Of a DNA stretch of 64,000 nt, positions 24,901 to 33,408 are shown in pieces. This stretch comes from Luteolibacter yonseiensis (GTDB lineage Bacteria > Verrucomicrobiota > Verrucomicrobiia > Verrucomicrobiales > Akkermansiaceae). Positions within the stretch are counted from its first letter, which is position 1. Every line of letters begins with the position of its first letter. Where the stretch lies: assembly GCF_016595465.1 (NCBI RefSeq), contig NZ_JAENIK010000011.1:186001-250000 (forward strand). Direction: 5' to 3'. The notes under the pieces were generated by a model, which worked only from the letters and a program-made list of their open reading frames with translations, had not been told where the DNA came from and did no database searches. The position numbers and the translations under genes are program-made.

Positions 24901-27664
24901 TGGCACTGAGGAGTACCCGTGGCTCTACGAGGACGGCCTGAGGGTGAAGCTCGTGGCCGAGAAGAAATCGTACAAGCCCGGCGAAACCGCCCGGGTGCTG
25001 GTGCTCTCCCCCATCGAGGGCACCGCGCTTGTCACGGTGGAGCGTGAAAAAGTCCTGCGCTCGTTCCAGGTCCGGCTCAAGGCGGACAAACCGGTGATCG
25101 AGATTCCGCTCACCGATGACGACGCGCCCAATGCCTACGTTTCCGTGCTGATCGTCAAGGGGGCGAAGGAATCCGCCCGCGAGCACAAGGAACCCCAGCT
25201 CCGGCTGGGTTATTGCGAACTGACCGTGGAAAATCTCCGTGACCGGCTCGCCGTCTCCCTATCCGAGCCGGAAAAATCCTATCGCCCGGGAGGCGAGGTC
25301 GCCTTGAGCGGATCGGTCAGGCTTTCGACCGGAGCACCCGCCGCAGGCGCGGAAGTCACGCTCTACGCGGAGGATGAAGGCACGCTTGCTGTCATGGGTT
25401 ACGAAACGCCGCGTCCGCTCGACTATTTTTACACCCCGCGCGAGCTGGATGTGGAGACCGGCACCTCGTTCCAGACTTTCATCTCCGAAGATCCCGAGCA
25501 GCAGGTTTTCCATAACAAGGGTTTCTTCATCGGAGGCGGTGGGGACATGAGCAAGCTGGCCGACCGGATGCGGAAAAACTTCGATCCCTGTGCCACCTGG
25601 GCACCCGCGATCCTTACTGATGAAGCGGGGAATTTTTCCCACCGCTTCAAGGTGCCGGACACTCTCACCCGCTACCGGGTCATCGCCATCGCGCACCATC
25701 AGGTGGCCCGGTTCGGCCACGCGGAATCCGGCATCGTCGTGAAGAAGGACCTCATGCTGGAGCCCAAGGCCCCGCGTTTCGCCAACCAGTCCGATACCTT
25801 CAACCCGCAGGTCCTCGTCCAGAATGCCTCGGACCACACCGGCACGTGGGAAATCAAGTTCGGCACGGGTGGAGGGTCGGAAACTCCCTGTGTCACCGCC
25901 ACCGGGAATACCAGCCAGCTTGTCACCCTTGCTCCAGGAACCTCGACCACCGTGGTTTTTCCCGCACGGGCGGACGGCACGGGGGAGGCGGTCCTGAACT
26001 GGACGGCCACGCCGGTTTCCATCGAGGGTGGACAACTGACGGAACCTGTCAGGCTCCGGCTCTCGGACGCTGTCGAAACACGTTTCCCGGTCCACTACCC
26101 GATGCCCCTTCTCCGCCAGACGAAACTGGTCAAACTCGGAGCGAAACAGAATCTCCGCGATCAATTGGATTCGAATCTGCTGGATGGCACCGGCACCATC
26201 GAGCTCGGCTTTTCCCGCTCTCCGCTCGTGGAGGCGGCGGGTTCCATCGATTTCCTCCTCAGCTACCCGCACGGATGCGTCGAACAGACCACTTCGTCGC
26301 TCATGCCATGGTTCGCGGTGGAGGACCTGAAGTCCGTCGTGCCGCGCTTCGCGGCGATCCCTGAGCAGAAGATCCACGCCGCCATCCAGGCTGGAGCGGA
26401 CAGGTTGCTGTCGATGCAACTGGCTGACGGTTCTTTCGCCTACTGGCCGGGCGCGACGGAATCGGCGCCTTGGGCGACCGCTTATGCCGGATTGGGGCTG
26501 ATCATGGCGGCGGAAAAAGGAGCGAACGTCCCCGAATCCGCCACCGCCTCGCTGGTGAGGAACCTGACGGAAAGCCTCCGCGGCATCGCGGAGGTGAAAT
26601 CCCCTGATCTCCTGGAAGGCCACACGAGGGCATTGCTTGTTCTTGCCTTGGCCGGCGAACCCCAGACCGCCTACCGGAACGTGCTCGTGGATCGCCTGGC
26701 GGATCTCACCCCGAGCGCCCGGTATCTGCTGGCCACCGCCATCGCGGTGGAGGATGAAGGAAATGAAGAGAACCTCGCCGTGGCGAAATCGGTCATTACC
26801 TCCGGCGTTCCATTCAAGTTGGAGGAGGATGGCTGGATGCCCTACCCGGCGACAGAGGCCTACCGGCTCATCGCCTGGCTCGCGGTCGAACCGGACGGCC
26901 CCGAGCCCGGCAAGGCGCTGGAACGCATGCTCGGCCAGCGCAATCCCTACGGCCAATGGAAGACCACCTGGGCAAATGGCTGGAGCCTCATGGCCATGGC
27001 CGCATTCGCGGCTCATGAGAATCTGGCCGACACTCCCGTGACCCTGACTTTGGATACGGACAAGGGAACCGAAACAATCTCGCTGGCAAGTGAAAGCCCG
27101 GTTGCCACACGCGGCTTCGCCCTTGCGCCGGAACTCAAGCTGGATCTTACCTCCGGGAGCGGGGGATATGTCCGCATGAACGTCGCGGCGAAGCCGAAGA
27201 TCGTTCCCCTCCAGCCCGTTTCCCGCAACGGTCTTTCCATCGACCGCACCTATGAGCGCATCAAGGGAGACGGATCGGCGGAGGTGCTCACCGAACCCCG
27301 GGTGGGCGATCTCGTCCGCGTCACGCTGCGGGTGACATTGCCACAGGATGAAACGCGATACCTCGTCATTGAAGATGCCCTGCCAGGATTGTTTGAAGCC
27401 GTGAATACGGATTTCAAGTCACAGGGTCCCGCGATCGGCACACCCACGAGCGAAAACGACTGGAGGGTCAGCCATTCCGAACTCCGCACCGATCGGGCGG
27501 TCTTCTATCTGGATCACATCTGGAGGAAAGGGACCTATACCCTCACCTATCTGGCGCGCTGCACGGTCTCCGGCCAAGCCACCGCACCGCCGGCGAAGGT
27601 CGAGGAGATGTATGATCCTGAGAACTTCGCGCTCTCCGCATCACGGGTTTTCACGACGGATTGA
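21938..27664 (+). CDS. Alpha-2-macroglobulin family protein with intact thioester
   Basis: The 1908-residue protein starts at the ATG at 21938 with a Sec signal (ILAILAIPMAASA). Macroglobulin-type MG domains fill the N-terminal two thirds, including SDRSLYRPGETARVKGIVRS and YRPGGEVALSG segments. The thioester site is PHGCVEQTTS, with Cys1447 and Gln1450 able to form the internal thioester that traps attacking proteases. An alpha/alpha-toroid (DGSFAYWPGATESAPWATAY) and receptor-like end follow. Bacterial homologues protect the periplasm and are usually lipoproteins encoded beside the PBP1c gene; here there is no lipobox and no pbpC nearby. A role in protease defence is inferred from the family. 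Confidence 0.93.
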   Translation: MKPITSAILAILAIPMAASAAPRLVVSTPSLAPESQIDLVLDSPVMAVSDIGKNVDNTWIDIQPALPGRLLWKAPNIASFIPGQPPAIGTKYTFSISENHHYLDGTPVPAGTFATAGSEAFRIVVAFAVNRWHEDYSPSTGEWVIVFNDAVDPSAAINHISFTSKNGQRVSAKLARGTAAQAGYYGRNNRSWAARFPGSPIPEITPETPLDNVVVASPATPLPVGEGWVLSVFNGVPNSGATARLPDDSTHGIGDVKPFEVARIEPYQTPGEPRQIRIVFNQPVPASLPVDFLAKCIEMYPRPENLSATPDGKVITLTGDFDQLKKCKVTFRPPYTSAAGLDLAGPLNKEIEFGNFIPVVSFPSQDQAQLANGTRGYRMLTLNLESARLRVKRLTGVDQIRAFQGYRHVSGNGPDHTAIEPTITIPYPLINGETVVDKEIPLETPIDTTKIVTLKWDDLLPQGQRTGTFFVEAAGTVLPDYEGNGTAPTAQSIIQLTDIGLSWKLTSGEAFIYAFSCDTGAPLPGVKVEVFGEDAVAMLSATTDAAGIATLPRDKAARHLRASIGNDTYLTAFDSSLETVGLWHFPIRYSWNKSPESARKVFLFSDRSLYRPGETARVKGIVRSQSGNTMEPADSAPARIVVIDPTEKELHTSPVILSANGSFDFTWQIPEGKVGSYTIRLEYPEELAKAEEIEDDWEARQAIAGNASFVLPLRVEEFRRNAFEITQTIATPGLGAGSVPVDLSAKYYQGQPVAGGGVKHFSRVVARNLYPERFSDYLFGNHRVDDWSYWYHYFGYRSDDEGDSGNQATQIQGETRLGADGRARIITQIPQAEFPTARELTISSEVTDANNQTLTSTSEAIIHPASVYVGVSRTDKLVRAGDTVALKLVATDTEGEPYPGAVKVTATLSREVNSAVKSRTDSGATATRNDVSEEIITTAELTLDPAASAGQGTAFNVTPKANGRHFLTVSGTDPGGRKFSTVTYFNVYGTEEYPWLYEDGLRVKLVAEKKSYKPGETARVLVLSPIEGTALVTVEREKVLRSFQVRLKADKPVIEIPLTDDDAPNAYVSVLIVKGAKESAREHKEPQLRLGYCELTVENLRDRLAVSLSEPEKSYRPGGEVALSGSVRLSTGAPAAGAEVTLYAEDEGTLAVMGYETPRPLDYFYTPRELDVETGTSFQTFISEDPEQQVFHNKGFFIGGGGDMSKLADRMRKNFDPCATWAPAILTDEAGNFSHRFKVPDTLTRYRVIAIAHHQVARFGHAESGIVVKKDLMLEPKAPRFANQSDTFNPQVLVQNASDHTGTWEIKFGTGGGSETPCVTATGNTSQLVTLAPGTSTTVVFPARADGTGEAVLNWTATPVSIEGGQLTEPVRLRLSDAVETRFPVHYPMPLLRQTKLVKLGAKQNLRDQLDSNLLDGTGTIELGFSRSPLVEAAGSIDFLLSYPHGCVEQTTSSLMPWFAVEDLKSVVPRFAAIPEQKIHAAIQAGADRLLSMQLADGSFAYWPGATESAPWATAYAGLGLIMAAEKGANVPESATASLVRNLTESLRGIAEVKSPDLLEGHTRALLVLALAGEPQTAYRNVLVDRLADLTPSARYLLATAIAVEDEGNEENLAVAKSVITSGVPFKLEEDGWMPYPATEAYRLIAWLAVEPDGPEPGKALERMLGQRNPYGQWKTTWANGWSLMAMAAFAAHENLADTPVTLTLDTDKGTETISLASESPVATRGFALAPELKLDLTSGSGGYVRMNVAAKPKIVPLQPVSRNGLSIDRTYERIKGDGSAEVLTEPRVGDLVRVTLRVTLPQDETRYLVIEDALPGLFEAVNTDFKSQGPAIGTPTSENDWRVSHSELRTDRAVFYLDHIWRKGTYTLTYLARCTVSGQATAPPAKVEEMYDPENFALSASRVFTTD

Positions 27665-27682
27665 GGATTCGAAACAACCTGC

Positions 27683-27742
27683 CCGTGAGGGGACGGGTGG
27701 AGACGCGCTCCACCCGGTGGATTGGAACCGTCCCCCTCACGG
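27683..27742. repeat. Two-tier palindrome between convergent genes
   Basis: CCGTGAGGGGACGG at 27683-27696 pairs with CCGTCCCCCTCACGG at 27728-27742, with one extra C. Inside it GGGTGGA at 27695-27701 pairs perfectly with TCCACCC at 27709-27715. It lies between the alpha-2-macroglobulin stop and the thermonuclease stop. It may serve as a terminator, although no T run follows, or be a copy of a repetitive element. Confidence 0.75.
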
Positions 27743-27752
27743 ACGGTCGGGT

Positions 27753-28475
27753 TCACAACCCCCAGGCTCCGGCGTCCGCTCTTTTGGCGGCTCGTTCCAA
27801 CTGGCGGAGATGATCTTCTTCCTGATGGGCCGGAATGCCGTTGGGAAGATCCGCAGGTTTGGTTTTGATGCGGGCTAGTCCCTTTTCGATCAACAACTGG
27901 TGCAGCCAGCGGGGCTTGCCGTTTTGCTGGATCCGGATGTGGGCGTGGTAGCGGTTGTCGCGGAACGGGCTGTCCCACTCGGTGTAGAGGGTGAAGGGTC
28001 GGCTGGCCAGCAGGTCGAGGGTGAACTTCCTGCCTTTTTTTCCGATTTCCACCGCCTGTTCGGGTGTGATGCCGTCGCCCATCTCGGCAGCTTGTTGCCG
28101 GATGCGCTCGTGGTTCGTCTTGCCATCCGGGTAGGTTTTGAAATCGGTTTCCGGTGTATCCACGAAGTAGAGGCGGAACTCTTCGGTTCTCCCGTCCGGG
28201 AGGCGGACGAAGAAACTGTCGCCATCATTGTTGCGGGCTTCCGCGAGGGTGCAGTTTTCAAACATCTCGTAGCGGGTGGATTTTTTCGAAGTTTGGCTTT
28301 TCCGGGATACCTCGGGAACAGGGAGCTCCCCGGGTGACGCGGGTTTCCATCCGGGGACGGATTTTCCACCCGGTTTGGTAACCAATTGGCTCCCGTTGTA
28401 AAGCCAGATGGCGACGGCTGCGGCGACCAGAAGCAGGCTGAACCAGGATTTCCGTGGGGCAGGCCGCCGGGACAT
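27753..28475 (-). CDS. Membrane-anchored thermonuclease-like (SNase) protein
   Basis: The 240-residue protein begins at the ATG at 28475, with one N-terminal hydrophobic helix (WFSLLLVAAAVAIWLY) that could be a signal anchor. The domain from about residue 74 has staphylococcal nuclease features: NNDGDSFFVRLPDG with metal-ligand aspartates, EEFRLYFVDTPET, and later KGRKFTLDLL, YHAHIRI and LIEKGLARI. SNase enzymes cleave DNA or RNA with calcium. An insert around TYPDGKTNHERIRQQ separates the two halves. The M23 peptidase gene ends only 2 bases upstream, so they form an operon. Extracytoplasmic nucleic acid degradation is inferred. Confidence 0.83.
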   Translation of the reverse strand: MSRRPAPRKSWFSLLLVAAAVAIWLYNGSQLVTKPGGKSVPGWKPASPGELPVPEVSRKSQTSKKSTRYEMFENCTLAEARNNDGDSFFVRLPDGRTEEFRLYFVDTPETDFKTYPDGKTNHERIRQQAAEMGDGITPEQAVEIGKKGRKFTLDLLASRPFTLYTEWDSPFRDNRYHAHIRIQQNGKPRWLHQLLIEKGLARIKTKPADLPNGIPAHQEEDHLRQLERAAKRADAGAWGL

Positions 28476-28477
28476 GG

Positions 28478-29134
28478 TCAGATTCCCTTGTAGCCCGCGT
28501 AATCCTGGTAGGTGCCGGTGGGCATGACCACCGGCCGCCACTCGCGGTTCAGCTTGCGGTATTTGTTGATGAACTGGGTGGGGTCCGCCCAGTTCACCAT
28601 ATCGGAGGGCACGCCGTTCCTCGCCATGCCGATGGTGATGTTGTGCCGGATCTCGAAATGGAGATGGGCCGGATACATGCCGAAGTTGCTGCCGATCGTC
28701 CCGATCTGCTGGCCGCGTTTCACCGGCTGGCCGTCCTTGACCATGATCTGGTTGAGGTGGCCGTTGAGGGTGTCGCAGAATTTCACCTGTCCGGTGCCGG
28801 GGTCGCGGTAGGCGTGGCGTGTCAGGACGACGTTGCCCCACCCGGCCCGCACGTTGTGGGCGAAGGTGACGATGCCGTCCGCGACCGCGTAAACCGGGTC
28901 TCCGAGGTCGGTGTCACCACCCGTGCGGCCGTTCCAGTCCTCGCCGTAGTGCTTGGGTTCGCGGAGGCGAAGGCCGCGGGCCTTGTAGTAGCCGTCCGCA
29001 TTCGGTTTGCCGACGGGGAAGTCAAAACCATCCGCGAGGTTGATCTTGATTTCCGCCCCAGCGGGAAGTGCGAGAAGCAGGAGTCCGAGAAGGATTGTTC
29101 CGATTTTCCGCCATTTTTTGGCACCAAAGGTCAT
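28478..29134 (-). CDS. Exported M23 family (LytM-type) peptidase
   Basis: The 218-residue product has a signal peptide (GTILLGLLLLALPAGA) followed directly by the M23 domain. Zinc ligands can be placed at His62 and Asp66 in KHYGEDWNG, and His159 in PAHLHFEI, with His157 as the catalytic partner; NGHLNQI supplies another conserved His. The Asp-containing HxxxD motif and the HxH pair are complete, so activity against peptidoglycan cross-bridges is expected. It lacks coiled-coil or LysM regions seen in EnvC or NlpD. It lies immediately before the thermonuclease-like gene. Confidence 0.88.
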   Translation of the reverse strand: MTFGAKKWRKIGTILLGLLLLALPAGAEIKINLADGFDFPVGKPNADGYYKARGLRLREPKHYGEDWNGRTGGDTDLGDPVYAVADGIVTFAHNVRAGWGNVVLTRHAYRDPGTGQVKFCDTLNGHLNQIMVKDGQPVKRGQQIGTIGSNFGMYPAHLHFEIRHNITIGMARNGVPSDMVNWADPTQFINKYRKLNREWRPVVMPTGTYQDYAGYKGI

Positions 29135-29237
29135 CGGCCATCACTCCACTCTCGGACGCCGCCAGCCGCAAGTGTAAAAAAATGCGCCGTTTCGACACGG
29201 AATGTCATTGATTTTGAAGGGCGAGGGGAATGCGGTA

Positions 29238-29270
29238 CAAAAAAAGCGGCCTCCCGTGAAGGAGGCCGCC
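29238..29270 (-). terminator. Rho-independent terminator of the MFS gene
   Basis: On the minus strand GCGGCCTCC pairs with GGAGGCCGC and is followed by seven T residues. It begins about 25 bases past the stop codon of the transporter gene. Confidence 0.93.
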
Positions 29271-29295
29271 TGGTGAGATTTCCGGATCAGGCGGA

Positions 29296-30864
29296 TTATT
29301 CGCCGATCTTCAGCGGACGATAGCCGCCGATGGACTTGAAGTAGAAGAACAGCAGGAGATAGACGACCGACATGATCAGCGGAATGTAAGAGTCCGCCTT
29401 GAGTGTCGCGCGGTCACCTTGCTGGTCGGCGAGGACGACGGCCTTCTGGGCGTCGGTTTTCTCCGTTGCTTCTTTGGCGGCGGCGAGTTTCTTGCCATCC
29501 AGACCGTAAGCGGCGGTCGAGGGGATGTTGAGGAAGGTGGAAGGTTTCTCAGCCTTGTATTCGGCATAGAGCGCGGCATTTGAAGACTGGAGGGATTCTC
29601 CGGTGAAACGGTCCTTGGCATAGCCGAGTCCGGGAGTGCCGATCAGGCCCGCCGACATCATGCCGATGCCGCCCATGATTGACATCGCGATGGCTCCGGT
29701 ATGTGGGAAGCGGTCGCCCACCACGGCGAGCATGGTTGGCCAGAAGAAGGTTTTGCCGACGGCGTAGATGCCGAGTGCGACAAGCGCCATGCCGAAGGTG
29801 TGCATGTTGACCGCCAGGGTGAGACCGATGAAACCGATCACCGAGCAGGCGAGCAGCAGGCCGATGGGGGAGAGCTTGAGCTTGGTTTCGAGCCAATGCG
29901 CGCAGAACCGGAGGCCGAACATGATGGCGGAGGTCCAGAGGAAGAGATACTTGCCTTGCTCCGAGGTGAAGAGGTTGCCGGTGATGTTCTGGATCCAGCC
30001 GTCGGTGCCGAGCTCGACCGCTCCGACCAGGGCGTGGGTGACGAAGAGAACAAAGAGCAGGATGGAACCAAGAGAGAAGCTTGTCATCACCGCCACGCCA
30101 ACCAGCAGGATCCCGCCGATGCCATAGCCGATGATGTTCGAGTATTCCGGCGAGACGCCTTTGAAAAGATCGCCGAAGAAGAGGGCGAGGAGGTAACACG
30201 CGACCACGGCACCCAGGATGCCGACGGATTTGAACATCTCCACGAAGCTGGAGCCTTTTTCCGCGGCTTCCGACTTCGGATATTTCTGACCGAGGAACAT
30301 CAGTCCGTAAGCGGCGGTTGGAATGAGGTAGAGGGCGAGCTGGAGTTTCCAGCTGAGAGCCATCTTGTCGTCAAGCACCCATCCGGCTGCGGCACCGATG
30401 ATCATGCCGGCGGGCCATGCGGCGTGCAGGATGTTCAGATAATGAGTCCGTTGGTTGGGGAAAAGGGTGGCGACGAGAGGATTCGCAACGGCTTCCAAGG
30501 TGCCGTTCGCAAAGGCGAAAAGGAACATGCCCCAGTAGAGGAAATTGTAGGCATTTTCCGGAGTGCTGGCCCCGAAAGTGACAAACGCGGAAAGGATGTG
30601 GCAAAGGAGCGCGACGACGACAAGTTTTCCGTAGCCGATCTTGTCCACGATCACACCGCCGCCGAAAATACCGAAACAGAAGCCGATGAAACCGGCACCG
30701 CCGATCGCTCCTAATTGAGCTCCCGTGAAACCGTATTCCTTCGACCAGTTGTCGAAGATACCGCCACGGATGGCGAAGCCGACACCGGCTGCGAGGATGG
30801 CCATGAAGCCGGCCCATAGGAGCCGTTTGGCGTTTGGTACTGTGGATACGTCTGAGTTTGTCAT
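29296..30864 (-). CDS. MFS transporter, sugar-type
   Basis: The 522-residue protein has about twelve transmembrane helices and a major-facilitator pattern, including the loop 2-3 motif [13 protein letters not shown] and [17 protein letters not shown], which recalls the FucP/sugar-proton symporter branch. A soluble stretch of about 85 residues sits between the penultimate and last helices (from [11 protein letters not shown] to [11 protein letters not shown]), rich in Ala, Lys and Glu, which is unusual for the family. A solute symporter for a sugar or similar compound is inferred; the substrate is not known. It diverges from the CAP-domain gene and ends at a strong terminator. Confidence 0.83.
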   Translation of the reverse strand: MTNSDVSTVPNAKRLLWAGFMAILAAGVGFAIRGGIFDNWSKEYGFTGAQLGAIGGAGFIGFCFGIFGGGVIVDKIGYGKLVVVALLCHILSAFVTFGASTPENAYNFLYWGMFLFAFANGTLEAVANPLVATLFPNQRTHYLNILHAAWPAGMIIGAAAGWVLDDKMALSWKLQLALYLIPTAAYGLMFLGQKYPKSEAAEKGSSFVEMFKSVGILGAVVACYLLALFFGDLFKGVSPEYSNIIGYGIGGILLVGVAVMTSFSLGSILLFVLFVTHALVGAVELGTDGWIQNITGNLFTSEQGKYLFLWTSAIMFGLRFCAHWLETKLKLSPIGLLLACSVIGFIGLTLAVNMHTFGMALVALGIYAVGKTFFWPTMLAVVGDRFPHTGAIAMSIMGGIGMMSAGLIGTPGLGYAKDRFTGESLQSSNAALYAEYKAEKPSTFLNIPSTAAYGLDGKKLAAAKEATEKTDAQKAVVLADQQGDRATLKADSYIPLIMSVVYLLLFFYFKSIGGYRPLKIGE

Positions 30865-31056
30865 ATTGGGGTTTATTGTCTGCGGGAATTATCCGGTATG
30901 GCGGCGTATGGCAAGGATCTATCTGGGGGAGAAATGGCGATTTTCACCCGGTCAATCCCTGGAAGGGAGGGGAAATCGGTGCGGATTACCGGATTTCGGG
31001 AGTCCGTCTTTCAAAAGCGGTGACAATTCAACCCCAGGGCGGGCTTTTGCGAGTAT

Positions 31057-31085
31057 TTGGCATTACCTGAAAAATGTGGTAAATT
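31057..31085 (+). promoter_or_regulatory. Candidate sigma-70 promoter of the CAP-domain gene
   Basis: TTGGCA at 31057-31062 and TAAATT at 31080-31085 are separated by 17 bases. The predicted transcript start is near 31092, shortly before the AAAGGTGG ribosome binding site and the ATG at 31110. Confidence 0.45.
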
Positions 31086-31109
31086 GATATTCCATGAAAG
31101 GTGGTCCCC

Positions 31110-32429
31110 ATGAAAAAAATCCTGATACACACTTCGGCATTGTTCGCCTCGGCCCTGATTGCCCAGGCCCAGATGAGCCAGTATAGCCATGGAAATCCCA
31201 CGGCTGAGGAGCAGTATATGCTCGAGCTGATCAACCGGGCCCGGGCCGCTCCCGCCGCGGAAGGACAGTTTCTCGTCAGTCAGAAAAACCCTGATATCAA
31301 GGTGGCTTTTGATTACTTCAAAGTGAACCTCAATCGCGTTAAGCAGGATTTTTCGGGTTATGCGGTGCGTCCGCCCCTTACTTTTCATCCGGATCTGTTG
31401 GCAGCGGCCCGCCGGCACAGCACCGACATGGCGAAGAAAAATTTCCAGTCCCACACGGGTAGCGATGACTCCAGTCCGACGGGCCGTGTGAAGGCGGCGG
31501 GATACGATCCGATTTCGGTCAATGAGAACATTTTTTCAAAATCGGTCCAGACCCCCCTTTACGCCCATGTCGGTTTGAATGTCGATTGGGGACCATACCC
31601 GAACGGCGTGCAATCGACTCCGATCCACCGGCAGACCATCATGGGTCTCGCCGGGTATGATTTCCGGGAGATCGGCATCGGTATCGTCGCCCGCACGGGG
31701 TCGAATGCCACGAAGAATGGCAAATTTGCGATCACCCAAAATTTCGCAAGTCGGCAAAATTCCCCGAATTTCCTGGTGGGAGTGGTTTATTCGGACACCA
31801 ACGGAAACGGCAGCTATGATCCGAATGAAGGGTTGTCAGGCGTCAAGGTCACGCCGCAGGTGGGTGGTTGGTTTGCGGAGACTTCTACATCAGGAGGTTA
31901 TGCGATTCCGTTTCCGGAGGCTCCCGGAGCAAGCAGTGTTGTGTTCAGCGGAGGCAGCCTGCCAAGGCCGCTGACGCGCGATTTCTCGCTTACCGACAGG
32001 AATGTGAAGCTGGATCTGCGGGTCGCTTCCGAGCAGCCGGTGATCCGTCTCCAGAAAGTGGACTCTGTCGCGCGTGAAGGTGGACCAGCCTCCGGTCGGA
32101 CCGCCGTATTCAGGGTTGTCCGGGCGGGTTCCACAATAGGCGACCTCCGTGTCGATATCGGTCGCTCGATCGATAGCGGCAGCGGAAAAGCATCGCCCAA
32201 GGACTATAAGATCTCGGCGGTCAAGCCCGCCCGCGTTGAAGTCCCGGGCAACAAAAGCAAGAAATTCCCGGTGATCATTCCCGCGGGGGCGGATCATGCC
32301 GACGTCAAGATCACCGCGGTGGGCGACAAGACGACCGAACCGAAGGAGGTTGTTTCCTTCACGTTGCGGAGCGGAACCGGGTATCAGGTCGGAACGCCAA
32401 CCAGCGTCACGATTTCGATCAAGAAGTAG
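31110..32429 (+). CDS. Secreted CAP-domain protein with SdrD-like and Calx-beta-like domains
   Basis: The 439-residue product starts at the ATG at 31110, which has a good ribosome binding site (AAAGGTGG, about 7 bases away). A signal peptide ends near LIAQAQ. A CAP/SCP domain follows (about 25-210): EEQYMLELINRARAAPAAEG, AAARRHSTDMA, NENIF, and HRQTIMGLAGYDFREIGIGI. A short domain with the calcium-loop-like DTNGNGSYDPNEG (about 215-300) is followed by a Calx-beta-like region (about 315-439). CAP proteins bind lipids or act extracellularly with unclear activity. An extracellular role is inferred. Confidence 0.85.
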   Translation: MKKILIHTSALFASALIAQAQMSQYSHGNPTAEEQYMLELINRARAAPAAEGQFLVSQKNPDIKVAFDYFKVNLNRVKQDFSGYAVRPPLTFHPDLLAAARRHSTDMAKKNFQSHTGSDDSSPTGRVKAAGYDPISVNENIFSKSVQTPLYAHVGLNVDWGPYPNGVQSTPIHRQTIMGLAGYDFREIGIGIVARTGSNATKNGKFAITQNFASRQNSPNFLVGVVYSDTNGNGSYDPNEGLSGVKVTPQVGGWFAETSTSGGYAIPFPEAPGASSVVFSGGSLPRPLTRDFSLTDRNVKLDLRVASEQPVIRLQKVDSVAREGGPASGRTAVFRVVRAGSTIGDLRVDIGRSIDSGSGKASPKDYKISAVKPARVEVPGNKSKKFPVIIPAGADHADVKITAVGDKTTEPKEVVSFTLRSGTGYQVGTPTSVTISIKK

Positions 32430-32438
32430 GGCCGATGC

Positions 32439-33362
32439 TCAGAGGTCGGCGTCCTGATGGGATCCTCCCACCGGGGCGTCGGAGAAGACGATGCAACGGT
32501 CCAGCACCGCATCGCCTGAAACGCGGGCTCCGGGCCAGATAACGCTGTCTCGGATTACCGCTCCCTCCTCCACGACTGATCCGGGGCCGATTGCGGATCG
32601 TTCGATGACGGCTCCCGCCCCGATCCGGGCCTCAGGATGGATGCCTTCCGCAAGAGCAAGCTCGCGATGGGCTTGCAGGTAGGATTCCCGATCGCCCAGA
32701 TCCAGCCACACCCCCTCGTCGAGAATGATCGCACCCAGCGTGCCTTCTTTCGCAAGTTCGAGGAAGGCGGGGATGACGGAGATTTTCTCGCCTGCCGGGA
32801 TGAGTTCGAGAAAGTCCGGGTTGACGCAGTAGATGCCGCTGAAAACATGCGTTCCACCGGCGATTCCCAACATATTCCGGATGTCCCGTACCCGTGTGCC
32901 CGACTCATCGAGCGCGATGTGGCTGGCCACGCCTTCGGAGCGCAGTGCCAAGGTCACGGGCAGCCCGGAAGCCTTGTGTGCGGAGACCAGTTTCTCCAGC
33001 GGCATCGTGGAGAAGATGTCGCCATTGTGAACCAGCAACGGATCGCCGCCCATCCAATACGCCAGATTTTTCAGTCCGCCGCCGGTCTCCAGCAGGTCGG
33101 GTTCATGGAAAAAGGTGACATCCCTTCCAGCTCCAAACCCTTCCCAAGCTTCGGGCAGGTGATGGGTGTTGACGGCAAAGCGGTCGATGCCGATACCGGC
33201 ACAGGCTTCCACCGCCCATCCCGCGAGGGGCTGGTGAAACAGCGGCACCAAGGGTTTTGGCAGGCGGCCGGTGAGCGGGCGCAGGCGATTTCCGAGACCG
33301 GCGCCGAGGATGAAGGCTTGTTTCACGCGGCCTGCTTTGACGGGAGGAAGGCGGGAATTCAA
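32439..33362 (-). CDS. Sugar-nucleotide (MurU/mannose-1-phosphate type) nucleotidyltransferase
   Basis: The 307-residue enzyme has the nucleotidyltransferase signature LGAGLGNRLRPLTGRLPKPL in its first 40 residues, a GGGLKNLAYW loop, LLVHNGDIFS with the metal-binding Asp, and WLDLGDRESYLQA. A left-handed beta-helix tail follows (HPEARIGAGAVIERSAIGPG). This layout fits enzymes that make NDP-sugars from sugar 1-phosphates, such as MurNAc-1-phosphate uridylyltransferase or mannose-1-phosphate guanylyltransferase; I cannot choose between them. A GTG near 33326 is an alternative start. Confidence 0.85.
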   Translation of the reverse strand: MNSRLPPVKAGRVKQAFILGAGLGNRLRPLTGRLPKPLVPLFHQPLAGWAVEACAGIGIDRFAVNTHHLPEAWEGFGAGRDVTFFHEPDLLETGGGLKNLAYWMGGDPLLVHNGDIFSTMPLEKLVSAHKASGLPVTLALRSEGVASHIALDESGTRVRDIRNMLGIAGGTHVFSGIYCVNPDFLELIPAGEKISVIPAFLELAKEGTLGAIILDEGVWLDLGDRESYLQAHRELALAEGIHPEARIGAGAVIERSAIGPGSVVEEGAVIRDSVIWPGARVSGDAVLDRCIVFSDAPVGGSHQDADL

Positions 33363-33408
33363 GCCCGGGTTGGATCGACCGGTGAAAAGTCCCGCATCGG
33401 CCCATCGC

